Source of the DNA: Prevotella sp. MA2016
Lineage (GTDB): Bacteria; Bacteroidota; Bacteroidia; Bacteroidales; Bacteroidaceae
Reading direction: 5' to 3'
Assembly: GCF_000619825.1 (NCBI RefSeq)
Contig: NZ_JHUW01000008.1
Location: 1-64,000, forward strand
DNA length: 64,000 nucleotides
Below, piece after piece: positions 18,042-28,689 of the stretch; the first letter of the stretch is position 1; each line of letters opens with the position of its first letter. Made by a program: the position numbers and the translations under genes. The notes beneath the pieces were generated by a model. The model made no database searches, was not told the origin of the DNA, and saw only the letters and a program-made list of their open reading frames with translations.

Positions 18042-19459
18042 AGCGCATACAAGGCACTCGCCACGACAACTGCCGATTCTACCGCCCAATAAGCGATGCC
18101 ATCAAGCCAGATGGTGCAGGCATAGGCGAGCAATCCTAACGACAACATTACAATTGCATATCGAGATACAGCTGCCGACATCCGGTAGCTGTATTTTTTA
18201 TAGGCATAGATGTTTATCAACAGATAGTCGAACAGATGGGCCACGGTGATGGAAACACCAGTACCAAGCAGTCCCCACTGCTGATAGCCTACCACCACCA
18301 GCAGCACAAATACCACGAAGTAGATAGTCTCTAGCGCCAGATAAGTCATTGCCAGTCCACGGGCCAGAGTGATATAGGCCACAGGCATGGTGAGCACCTT
18401 GAAGAACATGGCCAGTACAGCCACCTGAGCCATTGGTACCACAGGCACGAACTCGCGGGTAAAGAGTTGTGGGATGAGCAGCGGCAACAAGGCAATCAGT
18501 GCTGTGAGCATCGGCGCCACAATGAGCAGCGACACCTCCATCTGGCGGTTCACAGTTTGGTTGGTGGCAACCACATCCTGATTCACAGCCGAGAGGCGTG
18601 GATAATAATCACTATCCATAGCAGAGAACACCATTCCGGCATAGGTGATGGTGAGCATATAACCAGCATTATAAAGACCAAGCACATCCAGACTGGCCAC
18701 TACATTGAGATACGATCTGATAAACATCTCTGCTGCACTGCCCACAATACCAGCCAACGTGAAAGCTACACCCAGCCGCACCATCTCCATACCCTCACCT
18801 AAGATGCCCCTAGCACCACGCAACTGCCAGGGAAACACGCGATGCGAGAACCACAGCGTGGCACACATAGTGACGAAGGCCATCAGCACGATGACTGGCA
18901 CGATACCTGCCTCCTTGAATACATAATAGATAGGTATGGCAATGGCTAGCGATGCCAAAGCTGCCGTTATCTGCACCAGTGCCAGCGCACCCAATTTACG
19001 GGCACCTTTCAATATGGCAGTCTCGCCCCCTGTGATGGCCAGCATGCCAATGGCAGGCGCCAGCAGCACGAAGTGCAACGTGTGATTACCCCATGAAAAA
19101 GTGACATTATTCAAGAATGGTCCTAACACCACACATACCAGCATACCCAACAGCGCCGTGAGCAGGCACCAGCCACGCACCACTCTTACATAGTGGGCAG
19201 CTTCATTCTTATCTCCAGCATCATAGTATTCTGAGATATGGCGTACAGCACTTGTAGCAATACCCAAGTTTGTGGCTTGTGAGAGTAGCTGCACGGTGGT
19301 ATTGAAGAGCGACACCAAGCCCATGCCACCAGGTCCTAACAGCAATGCGACAAACTTATTGCGCACAAGACCCACCAATATATTTAGGCCCTGCACACCT
19401 CCAAAAATACCTGTGTACTTCAGTATGTGGCTATAGCTATCGTCGCGCTCCTTATTCAT
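18002..19459 (-). CDS. Polysaccharide flippase (Wzx/RfbX-like, MOP superfamily)
   Basis: A 485-aa membrane protein with about 12-14 membrane segments. It begins ILKYTGIFGGVQGLNILVGL, then GPGGMGLVSLFNTTVQLL, patterns of O-antigen translocases. It would flip lipid-linked sugar units to the periplasmic side. It is divergent from the glycosyltransferases starting at 19532, sharing a 70-base promoter region. The 3' end runs 40 bases into the end of the porin gene in a different frame and on the other strand. Confidence 0.88.
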   Translation of the reverse strand: MNKERDDSYSHILKYTGIFGGVQGLNILVGLVRNKFVALLLGPGGMGLVSLFNTTVQLLSQATNLGIATSAVRHISEYYDAGDKNEAAHYVRVVRGWCLLTALLGMLVCVVLGPFLNNVTFSWGNHTLHFVLLAPAIGMLAITGGETAILKGARKLGALALVQITAALASLAIAIPIYYVFKEAGIVPVIVLMAFVTMCATLWFSHRVFPWQLRGARGILGEGMEMVRLGVAFTLAGIVGSAAEMFIRSYLNVVASLDVLGLYNAGYMLTITYAGMVFSAMDSDYYPRLSAVNQDVVATNQTVNRQMEVSLLIVAPMLTALIALLPLLIPQLFTREFVPVVPMAQVAVLAMFFKVLTMPVAYITLARGLAMTYLALETIYFVVFVLLVVVGYQQWGLLGTGVSITVAHLFDYLLINIYAYKKYSYRMSAAVSRYAIVMLSLGLLAYACTIWLDGIAYWAVESAVVVASALYALQNLKSSSTSTKL

Positions 19460-19478
19460 AATTGCACAAAATCAAGCG

Positions 19479-19486
19479 CAAAAGTA
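19479..19486 (-). promoter_or_regulatory. -7 box for the flippase gene
   Basis: TACTTTTG on the minus strand, 19 bases before the ATG at 19459. Confidence 0.55.
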
Positions 19487-19518
19487 AACAAATTATTACG
19501 ATTATCCAAATAAATTTG

Positions 19519-19526
19519 TAACTTTG
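19519..19526 (+). promoter_or_regulatory. -7 box for the glycosyltransferase operon, 5 bases before the ATG
   Basis: TAACTTTG is followed by TGCCC and then ATG at 19532. With the usual start site a few bases after TTTG, the mRNA would be leaderless or nearly so. Confidence 0.6.
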
Positions 19527-19531
19527 TGCCC

Positions 19532-20407
19532 ATGAAACTGAGTATCATCATCCCTGTTTATCGCACAGAAGCCACGCTCCACAGATGTGTTGAGAGCGTG
19601 CTCAACCAGAATCTCGACGATTTTGAGGTGATACTCGTTGACGACGGATCGCCCGACAACAGCCCGCAGATATGCGACGACTGGGCAGCGAAAGATGCAC
19701 ATATCCGGGTTATCCACAAGCCGAACGGAGGCTTGAGCAATGCACGTAATGCAGGGTTGGATAAGGCCCAGGGTGATTATATCACCTTTGTAGATTCTGA
19801 TGATTACATCGCAGCCAACACCTATGCCCCTTTACTTCAGTGTATGGAGGATGCCGACCTGTTGGAATACTCTATTGCCAACCGCCTGTCGCTCCCCGAC
19901 TGCATTTATACAGATGCTCAGAAATACTGGCTCCAAGGTCAAGCCTATCGTCACACCTACGCTTGTAACAAAATCTATAAGAAATCGCTTTTCTGCAATA
20001 TAAGATATCCTGAAGATAAGGTATTCGAGGATGTTTACACGCTCCCCCATCTGCTCGAAGCTGCAAAGACAATCAGGACCTGCAGCCAAGGATACTATCA
20101 CTATTGTTATAATCCGCAGAGCATTACAGCAAATGCCAATGGCAAACAATTGGAGATGCTATTGGATGCACACTTGAATAGCGGAATGCCAATAGACGAC
20201 AGCTACTACCTATACCTGCTGAATATCCAGATCGACGTATGGGAACGACTTGGAGGCGACATCAAACTACCTTTCAGGAACGTCCATCACCAAGCATTCA
20301 GAGGTACCCAAAAGCTAAAAGCGATAACTAACAATATTTTGGGAATAAAAATAATATGCATCATCAGCAAATTCCTACACCAGTTCAGGCAGCCCAGCCG
20401 TTGGTAA
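19532..20407 (+). CDS. Family 2 glycosyltransferase
   Basis: A 291-aa protein starting MKLSIIIPVYRTE. A GTG six bases upstream is in frame but lies inside the promoter. The GT-A fold features are VILVDDGSPDNS near 35, NGGLSNARNAGLD near 70 and the metal-binding DSDD (TFVDSDDYIA) near 90. It transfers a sugar from a nucleotide donor, most likely in building a surface glycan. Its last 52 bases overlap the next glycosyltransferase gene. Confidence 0.9.
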   Translation: MKLSIIIPVYRTEATLHRCVESVLNQNLDDFEVILVDDGSPDNSPQICDDWAAKDAHIRVIHKPNGGLSNARNAGLDKAQGDYITFVDSDDYIAANTYAPLLQCMEDADLLEYSIANRLSLPDCIYTDAQKYWLQGQAYRHTYACNKIYKKSLFCNIRYPEDKVFEDVYTLPHLLEAAKTIRTCSQGYYHYCYNPQSITANANGKQLEMLLDAHLNSGMPIDDSYYLYLLNIQIDVWERLGGDIKLPFRNVHHQAFRGTQKLKAITNNILGIKIICIISKFLHQFRQPSRW

Positions 20408-21357
20408 CCTTCATTGTTACCTATTACAATCTGCCAGCTCAGATGTTGTGCGAGTGTGTCGACAGCATCTTGGCATTATCGTTGTCTGAAAGCGAACGTG
20501 AGATCATCATCATCGACGACGGCTCAGAAGTCAGTCCTATGAATGCACTGATGAAGTATGGCGACGATATCGTCTATATCCGCCAGCATCATCAAGGTGT
20601 AAGTGTGGCCCGTAACACAGCCCTGCATATGGCTAAAGGAGCGTTTATCCAGATTGTTGATGGCGACGATGTTCTGATAAAAGAGCCCTATGAGCAATGT
20701 TTAGATATTGCCAGGAGCCATCCCGACGCAGAAATCATCGTGTTCGACTTCAGCACCACGCCCACTATGGCCACTGTTTCCAAAGATGATGTCAAGCAGC
20801 TTTCGGGAGTCGCCTATCTTAGCAACCACAACATTCAAGGTTCCATCTGGTGTAAGCTTTTCCGGCAATCGGTACGAAGTCAGTTAGAGTTTACGCCTGG
20901 CATCTGTTATGGCGAAGACGAGGAATTCACTCCCCAGTTGATATTAAGGGCCGAGGTGGTTTATCTCACACCTTACAAGGCTTACTACTACCGCCAGCAT
21001 AAGGATTCTGCCATCCAGCAACACGACGAGAGCAGCAAGGAAAAGCGTCTGAACGATAATCTTCAAGTAATACGTCATCTGCAGTTGCTGGCCGACCGCA
21101 TGCCTTACAACGATCGTCTTGCCATGAATCGCCGTGTGGCCCAACTCACGATGGATTATATCTATAACGTCATCATGTTATACCATTCACCAAAGGTACT
21201 CAACACTACTGTCAATACCCTGCACCAATACGGGCTCTTCCCCTTACCCGATCACGACTACACCACCAAATACACTTGGTTCCGCAGGATCGCCAGCACC
21301 AGTATTGGGCGCACTTTGCTATTGCACACCCTGCCTTTAATCAATAAAGAACGATGA
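20356..21357 (+). CDS. Family 2 glycosyltransferase
   Basis: A 333-aa protein. Motifs are LVTFIVTYYNLPAQMLCECV near 17, IIIIDDGSEVSP near 50, HQGVSVARNTALHMAKG near 80 and the metal site QIVDGDDVLI near 98. There is no good start downstream of 20356, so a 52-base overlap with the preceding gene is accepted; it implies coupled translation. It overlaps the next gene by ATGA. Confidence 0.9.
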   Translation: MHHQQIPTPVQAAQPLVTFIVTYYNLPAQMLCECVDSILALSLSESEREIIIIDDGSEVSPMNALMKYGDDIVYIRQHHQGVSVARNTALHMAKGAFIQIVDGDDVLIKEPYEQCLDIARSHPDAEIIVFDFSTTPTMATVSKDDVKQLSGVAYLSNHNIQGSIWCKLFRQSVRSQLEFTPGICYGEDEEFTPQLILRAEVVYLTPYKAYYYRQHKDSAIQQHDESSKEKRLNDNLQVIRHLQLLADRMPYNDRLAMNRRVAQLTMDYIYNVIMLYHSPKVLNTTVNTLHQYGLFPLPDHDYTTKYTWFRRIASTSIGRTLLLHTLPLINKER

Positions 21358-22445
21358 AGATACTACTGGTTGGCGAATATAGCAATGTTCACGCCACGCT
21401 GGCCGAAGCACTGCGGCAGTTGGGGCATCAGGTCACCGTTATATCCAATGGCGACTTCTTCAAGGATTACCCACGCGATATAGATGTGGCACGCAAACCT
21501 GGCAAACTCGGAGGCATTCAGTTGATGCTAAAACTCTACGCCCTGCTCCCCCAATTGCAAGGTTACGATGTGGTGCAGCTCATCAACCCGATGTTCTTCG
21601 AACTGAAGGCCGAACGCCTCTTCTGGTTCTACCGCTATCTGCGCAAGCACAACAAGCGTCTGTTCCTTGGTGCCTTTGGTATGGATTATTATTGGGTTCA
21701 CACATGTACATACGAAAAGCCGCTACGCTATAGTGACTTCAATATCGGCGACAAGGTGCGTACCGATGCCGAGGCCACTTACTATCAGCACGATTGGCTT
21801 GGCACAACCAAAGAGCGGCTCAACAAGATGATAGCCCAAGATTGCGACGGCATCATTGCCGGTCTCTACGAATATTGGGCCTGCTACCAGCCCCAGTTTG
21901 CCCATAAAACATGCTTTATCCCCTTCCCTATCCGCATGCCTGCGGAGAGTTGCACGGTCAGATGTGATACATCAAAAACCATCATCTTTATCGGCATTAA
22001 TCGCCAGCGCTCCGCCTATAAGGGCACCGACATCATGCTCCAGGCAGCTATCGATGTCGCAACGAAACATCCCGATAAGATGCAGTTGGTAAAGGTAGAA
22101 TCGGTTCCATTTGCACAATACCAGAAACTGATGGAAGGCAGCGATGCCATACTCGACCAGCTCTATGCTTACACCCCATCCATGAACCCCTTATTGGCCA
22201 TGTCGAAGGGCATTATCTGCATTGGTGGTGGTGAGCCCGAGAACTACGGGATTATCCACGAAAACGAACTACGTCCTATCATCAACGTAGCCCCTACTTA
22301 CGATAGTGTTTTTCACGAGCTTGAACAATTGGTACTTAACCCCGATCGCATTCCCGAACTGAAACGCCAAAGCGTGGAATACGTGCGTAAGCACCACGAT
22401 TATCTGAAAGTAGCCCGCCAATACCTTGATTTCTGGACAAAATAA
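21354..22445 (+). CDS. Glycosyltransferase with GT4-like (GT-B) fold
   Basis: A 363-aa protein. It starts MKILLVGEYSNVHATLAEAL with a Gly-rich loop and LRQLGHQVTVIS, as GT-B enzymes do. The C-terminal half has TIIFIGINRQRSAYKGTDIM near 210, a DAILDQLYAYTPSMNPLLAM segment, then GIICIGGGEPENYGI with the Glu often used for the nucleotide-sugar. It is the third gene of the operon and is closed by a strong terminator. Confidence 0.8.
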   Translation: MKILLVGEYSNVHATLAEALRQLGHQVTVISNGDFFKDYPRDIDVARKPGKLGGIQLMLKLYALLPQLQGYDVVQLINPMFFELKAERLFWFYRYLRKHNKRLFLGAFGMDYYWVHTCTYEKPLRYSDFNIGDKVRTDAEATYYQHDWLGTTKERLNKMIAQDCDGIIAGLYEYWACYQPQFAHKTCFIPFPIRMPAESCTVRCDTSKTIIFIGINRQRSAYKGTDIMLQAAIDVATKHPDKMQLVKVESVPFAQYQKLMEGSDAILDQLYAYTPSMNPLLAMSKGIICIGGGEPENYGIIHENELRPIINVAPTYDSVFHELEQLVLNPDRIPELKRQSVEYVRKHHDYLKVARQYLDFWTK

Positions 22446-22448
22446 AAA

Positions 22449-22470
22449 AGCTCCACATTTCTGTGGAGCT
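22449..22470. terminator. Bidirectional terminator between the glycosyltransferase operon and rpsP
   Basis: A nine-base perfect stem AGCTCCACA / TGTGGAGCT with a TTTC loop, AAAAA on the left and TTTTTT on the right. Confidence 0.9.
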
Positions 22471-22498
22471 CATTTTTTGTCTTCTGCTATTATCAAGC

Positions 22499-23047
22499 TT
22501 ATGCCTCAGCAGGAGCCTCCTCAGCAGGAGTCTCAGCAGCAGCCTCAGCAGCGGCAGCAGCCTCAGCCTCTGCCTTAGCAGCAGCCTCTGCAGCCTTCTT
22601 GTCAGCTACCTTCTTAGCGATGGCCTCGTTAACAGCCTTCTCAGCCTTGAGTGCCTCAGCAGCAGCCTCCTTCTTTGCCTTAGCCTCAGCCTCAGCAATC
22701 TTGTTCAGACCGTTCTGCTTGTCAGCCTTCCAAGCATCAAACTTCTTCTGGCATGTAGCCTCGTCGAAAGCGCCCTTCTTTACGCCACCACGCAGGTGCT
22801 TCATCAGGTAAACGCCCTCACGGCTCAGGATGTTACGTACTGTGTCAGTGGGCTGAGCACCAGTCTCTACCCAATACAGTGCACGCTCGAAATTCAAGTC
22901 TACTGTGGCAGGATTGGTGTTAGGGTTGTAAGTACCAATCTTCTCAGTAAATTTACCATCACGTGGTGCACGAACGTCAGCGATTACGATGCTGTAGAAA
23001 GCATAGCCTTTACGACCGCCGCGCTGCAATCTGATTTTTGTTGCCAT
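22499..23047 (-). CDS. rpsP: 30S ribosomal protein S16 with long C-terminal extension
   Basis: A 182-aa protein. The first 85 residues are S16: [20 protein letters not shown], then [11 protein letters not shown] and [20 protein letters not shown]. Typical S16 is about 80-90 aa. Here a further 95 residues follow, first Lys-rich helical, then almost only Ala, Glu, Lys and Pro (end EEAPAEA). Long tails are known in Bacteroidetes S16. The gene sits between two glycan genes with its own promoter and terminator. Confidence 0.97.
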   Translation of the reverse strand: MATKIRLQRGGRKGYAFYSIVIADVRAPRDGKFTEKIGTYNPNTNPATVDLNFERALYWVETGAQPTDTVRNILSREGVYLMKHLRGGVKKGAFDEATCQKKFDAWKADKQNGLNKIAEAEAKAKKEAAAEALKAEKAVNEAIAKKVADKKAAEAAAKAEAEAAAAAEAAAETPAEEAPAEA

Positions 23048-23113
23048 TTTTTTAAATCTTTAATTTGTTGTTAATAATTTGAATTTCATGCTCTTATCTC
23101 GTAAAAGCGGGTG

Positions 23114-23121
23114 CAAAGGTA
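23114..23121 (-). promoter_or_regulatory. -7 box for rpsP
   Basis: TACCTTTG on the minus strand. The -33 position (TTTC, 19 bases further) falls inside the A/T word repeat at 23129-23164. Confidence 0.6.
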
Positions 23122-23128
23122 CGATTAA

Positions 23129-23164
23129 TAATTGACAATTGAAAATTGATAATTGATAATTATC
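23129..23164. repeat. Short tandem word repeat (TAATTGACAATT/GATAATT class)
   Basis: Variants of the word AATTGAyAATT follow each other between the divergent rpsP and glycosyltransferase promoters. The same class recurs at 32541-32572 and 46091-46116. Confidence 0.7.
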
Positions 23165-23217
23165 GTTTTTTTAACTATTTTTGGGTAGAAAAGCATATAT
23201 AGCTGACCGAAAATGCT

Positions 23218-23225
23218 TAATTTTG
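23218..23225 (+). promoter_or_regulatory. -7 box for the 23235 glycosyltransferase
   Basis: TAATTTTG, 9 bases before the ATG at 23235. It shows that the in-frame upstream ATG at 23181 cannot be the start from this promoter. Confidence 0.55.
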
Positions 23226-23234
23226 CACACTGAA

Positions 23235-24131
23235 ATGAGCAAACAATCACTATCGATATTAATTCCAACCTATAATACGGTTTGCGTTAAGCTGGTTCAG
23301 GTTCTGTCGCAACAGGCTGAGGCACTTAACGTTGACTACGAGATTATTGTGTCTGACGATGCCTCGCCTCGCAGCGACACTGTGGCAGCCAATCAGGCCA
23401 TCAACAGTGTGCCTCTGTCGCGTTTTATAGCGCGATCCACCAACATTGGTAGTGCAGCCAATCGCAACTATCTGGCTTCCGTGAGTCAATACCCGTGGTT
23501 GTTGTTTATCGATTGCGATGTTACCATTCTCAATCCCCAATTCCTATATACCTATTATACATATATGGAGCAGCATGCAGGGGTTGTGAATGGTGGTATA
23601 GCTGTAGCCGATATGCCAGAGATGAAGAGTAATCTGCGCTATCGCTACGAAAAGGCAGCCGAAGCGGCTCATACGGCAGCCAACAGGCAGCACAATAAAT
23701 ATCAGGAGTTTCGTTCCACCAATTTTATGATTCGCCGCGAAGCTTTTGCCCAGTGCCCTTTCGACGAACGATTCACCAAGAGTGGTTATGAAGACGTGCT
23801 GTTTGGCAAACATCTCAAACAACACCACATAGCCGTGCTACATATCGACAACCCTGTGGTAATGACCGAGTTTGAGCAGAATCCAGATTACATTGCCAAG
23901 ACCGAACAAAACCTGCGCACCCTCTATCAGTTCCGTGATGACCTCAGAGGCTATTCGCGCTTACTCACTCTGGTTCAAGGCATTCATATCCCAGCCATTC
24001 TGTGGCTCATCCGCCTTTGGCACCTGATGTTTGGTGCAACAGAAAAGCGGAACCTTTGTGGATTCCGCCCTCTTCTCTCTCTCTTCAGACTATACCGTTT
24101 AGGGTATTTTCTTTCATTATTCAAGCACTGA
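23235..24131 (+). CDS. Family 2 glycosyltransferase
   Basis: A 298-aa protein started at MSKQSLSILIPTYN, because the -7 box at 23218 lies between this ATG and the in-frame one at 23181. Motifs are IIVSDDASPRSDT near 38, NIGSAANRNYLAS near 75 and the metal site LLFIDCDVTIL near 94. A C-terminal hydrophobic stretch (HIPAILWLIRLWHLMFG) suggests membrane contact. Its end overlaps the end of the convergent secreted-protein gene by 15 bases. Confidence 0.9.
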   Translation: MSKQSLSILIPTYNTVCVKLVQVLSQQAEALNVDYEIIVSDDASPRSDTVAANQAINSVPLSRFIARSTNIGSAANRNYLASVSQYPWLLFIDCDVTILNPQFLYTYYTYMEQHAGVVNGGIAVADMPEMKSNLRYRYEKAAEAAHTAANRQHNKYQEFRSTNFMIRREAFAQCPFDERFTKSGYEDVLFGKHLKQHHIAVLHIDNPVVMTEFEQNPDYIAKTEQNLRTLYQFRDDLRGYSRLLTLVQGIHIPAILWLIRLWHLMFGATEKRNLCGFRPLLSLFRLYRLGYFLSLFKH

Positions 24132-24581
24132 GAAGGTAAGCTTCTCGTAACCTTCGAAATCATCAAACTGGATCTGGAAGTTAGCATACTGATAGTTGTT
24201 ACCGCCAGTGTTATGCGTATCCTTCACTGAGTTGCTCTTAGCCAGAGTATTCAGGATCTGATTGTAAACCACCTTATCGTTGTTGTCATCAGCAATCTGA
24301 ATAGCCATAGAAGTAACGATTCCACCTACTACCTTATAGGTGTAATCACCAGCAGCATAGAGCTGAAACTCATCAGTCTCCAGAATAGTCTCCAGCTCAC
24401 CAACTTTCTCTACGAGCTCATCGTATGTCAGGTTTACATGGGTTATAGGCACACGGTTCTCATCGAGTTTGATATAAGTGGTGTCACACTCATTGGTGAC
24501 TTGAGCTTCCTCTGCATAGCTAACGACGGGCCCCATCATCAGAGCCATCATCAAAATAGTAATTTTTTCTCTCATCTTCAT
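24117..24581 (-). CDS. Secreted protein of unknown function
   Basis: A 154-aa protein with an N-terminal signal (hydrophobic MMALMMGPVV, cleavage likely after SYA near 22). The mature part has a short helical stretch YDELVEKVGELETIL near 55, then a beta-rich C-terminal half ending in DDFEGYEKLTFSVLE. No family is recognised. It is a single-gene unit with promoter TACCTTTG at 24607-24614. It lies downstream of, and in the same direction as, the beta-galactosidase, but separate promoter and hairpins lie between them. Confidence 0.7.
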   Translation of the reverse strand: MKMREKITILMMALMMGPVVSYAEEAQVTNECDTTYIKLDENRVPITHVNLTYDELVEKVGELETILETDEFQLYAAGDYTYKVVGGIVTSMAIQIADDNNDKVVYNQILNTLAKSNSVKDTHNTGGNNYQYANFQIQFDDFEGYEKLTFSVLE

Positions 24582-24606
24582 ATCAATCCGTCATTTTTTC
24601 ACGCTG

Positions 24607-24614
24607 CAAAGGTA
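24607..24614 (-). promoter_or_regulatory. -7 box for the secreted-protein gene
   Basis: TACCTTTG on the minus strand, 25 bases before the ATG. A TTGG at the -33 position (24634-24637) overlaps the left arm of the palindrome at 24636-24733. Confidence 0.6.
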
Positions 24615-24635
24615 ACAATTTATAAGATACTCACC

Positions 24636-24733
24636 AAGCGTTTTTGGCTAAAAATTCATAAAATAACCGTCTGCGCCCTACTTTTTGACCGAAATCAAGG
24701 CACAGACGGTTACACTTTGTTCCAAAAACGCTT
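24636..24733. repeat. Nested inverted repeat between beta-galactosidase and the secreted-protein gene
   Basis: The outer arms AAGCGTTTTTGG (24636-24647) and CCAAAAACGCTT (24722-24733) match perfectly. The inner arms AACCGTCTGCGCC (24665-24677) and GGCACAGACGGTT (24699-24711) match in 12 of 13. The outer right arm also forms a small CGCTT-AAA-AAGCG hairpin followed by T-rich sequence on the minus strand, a plausible terminator for the beta-galactosidase gene. Confidence 0.8.
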
Positions 24734-24747
24734 AAAAAGCGCTCATT

Positions 24748-27858
<3,111 letters not shown>

Positions 27859-27886
27859 TCATTAATGAATTTTTTAATAATCCGTG

Positions 27887-27894
27887 CAAAGATA
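27887..27894 (-). promoter_or_regulatory. -7 box for the beta-galactosidase gene
   Basis: TATCTTTG on the minus strand, 37 bases before the ATG. CTTG lies 20 bases further at the -33 position. Confidence 0.6.
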
Positions 27895-27944
27895 GCAAGA
27901 ATTCATCAAAACACCAAGCAAACTCCCGATTTTTTAACATCCTC

Positions 27945-28245
27945 TTACAGGTTCTGTATCACGCCCCTGCCTATCCCCGTTAGTTTCTCAAGTTGTCGTA
28001 TCGATGCCCCTTTCTTTCTCAAGTCCGCCAGCGCCTTCAGTTGCTCTGCCCTTGTCAGTCCTAAAAACTCCATCATACTGGCGGTTTTAGTCATGTCGTA
28101 GAGTATCGCCAACACCTGGTCGTCCTTGGGGCGTCGCATCTCCTCCGTCCGCGGTCCCAGACAGGCCGCCTGCCGGGGCACCAAATCGAGTTTTCTTCGA
28201 CAAACGAAGCGATAAATAGATGATTTGTGTCCCCATGGGGACAGA
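27945..28245 (-). pseudogene. Remnant of a RAYT-like (REP-associated tyrosine) transposase, C-terminal part
   Basis: The frame ends with DDQVLAILYDMTKTASMMEF, then ADLRKKGASIRQLEKLTGIG and RGVIQNL. This helical, helix-turn-helix-like end occurs at the C-terminus of Bacteroidetes RAYT/IS200-like transposases. Upstream codons stay open (FVCRRKLDLVPRQAACLGPR) up to the palindrome at 28228-28243. There is no ATG in frame (only TTG/GTG near 28184). The HxH nuclease domain with its catalytic Tyr is absent, so the gene is broken. Family assignment is from memory of the C-terminal pattern. Confidence 0.6.
28228..28243. repeat. Perfect 16-bp palindrome at the edge of the RAYT remnant
   Basis: TGTCCCCATGGGGACA is its own reverse complement. 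It lies exactly where the recognisable transposase frame ends and 5 bases before the -33 box of the 28273 promoter. It could be a REP-type recognition site. Confidence 0.75.
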
Positions 28246-28272
28246 TATTTTGTTAGTTCATTACTTTTTCGT

Positions 28273-28280
28273 ACCTTTGC
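28273..28280 (+). promoter_or_regulatory. Canonical promoter driving the 28332 reading frame
   Basis: TTTG (28249-28252), 20 bases, TACCTTTG (28273-28280): a full match to the Bacteroidetes pattern. Confidence 0.65.
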
Positions 28281-28331
28281 AAGGTTGATATAAACAATAA
28301 CGATTAATCACAAAATTAACACCCAAAAGAT

Positions 28332-28541
28332 ATGACAAATTTTGATTTTATCAAGAAAACTTTAATTCGTGCTATCGAATCAACCTCGGCATCGGGCCTT
28401 TATGGACAATATCCTCATCCCTTCTTAACCCCCTCTCTATATAGTCCCCACCCTCTCTCTAAAGAGAGGTGGGGCTATAGTAAGAGGGGTGTAAGGGATA
28501 GGGATATTTTCCTTATTGGTTTTCATCGAAAAACAAGTTGA
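28332..28541 (+). pseudogene. Short reading frame, probably a gene start cut by a palindromic element
   Basis: The 69-aa frame starts MTNFDFIKKTLIRAIESTSA, which reads like the helical beginning of a real protein. From about residue 27 it runs straight into the 101-bp palindrome at 28408-28508, so the rest (PHPFLTPSLYSPHPLSKERW) is just translated repeat. A canonical promoter lies 52 bases upstream. This is probably the 5' stump of a lost gene; a functional small protein cannot be excluded. Confidence 0.4.
28408..28508. repeat. 101-bp imperfect palindrome (REP/MITE-like hairpin)
   Basis: Outer arms AATATCCTCATCCCTT (28408-28423) and AAGGGATAGGGATATT (28493-28508) match in 14 of 16. The middle holds ACCCCCTCT.. 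against AGAGGGGTGT, then CCCCACC / GGTGGGG and a CCTCTCT-CTAA-AGAGAGG tip (28452-28469). The whole block folds on itself as a long hairpin. Confidence 0.8.
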
Positions 28542-28681
28542 TTATTACTCAAAATCAAGTTACTTTTGCTCCAAAATCAATTTGATTTTTCATCGTAATC
28601 GAGAGGCCTCGAAGTGCGGTGAATTAATTCAAAAGGGGCAATGAATTAACTCATTAGACGTTTTGAATTAACTCACGGTAT
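28528..28681. repeat. Seven-unit array with 22-bp phase
   Basis: Units start at 28528, 28550, 28572, 28594, 28616, 28638 and 28660. Units 1-3 share AAAAxCAAxTT. Unit 4 has TAATCGAGAGG. Units 5-7 share TGAATTAAyTCA (GAATTAA at 28621, 28643 and 28665). The 22-bp spacing is exact throughout. It lies between the palindrome and the end of rsmA. Confidence 0.65.
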
Positions 28682-28689
28682 TTTGGGGG

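Noticed and set aside
18002..24131. A complete O-antigen or capsule locus
   Set aside because: Only a flippase and four transferases are present. There is no polymerase, chain-length regulator, initiating transferase or sugar-synthesis genes, and rpsP interrupts the set.
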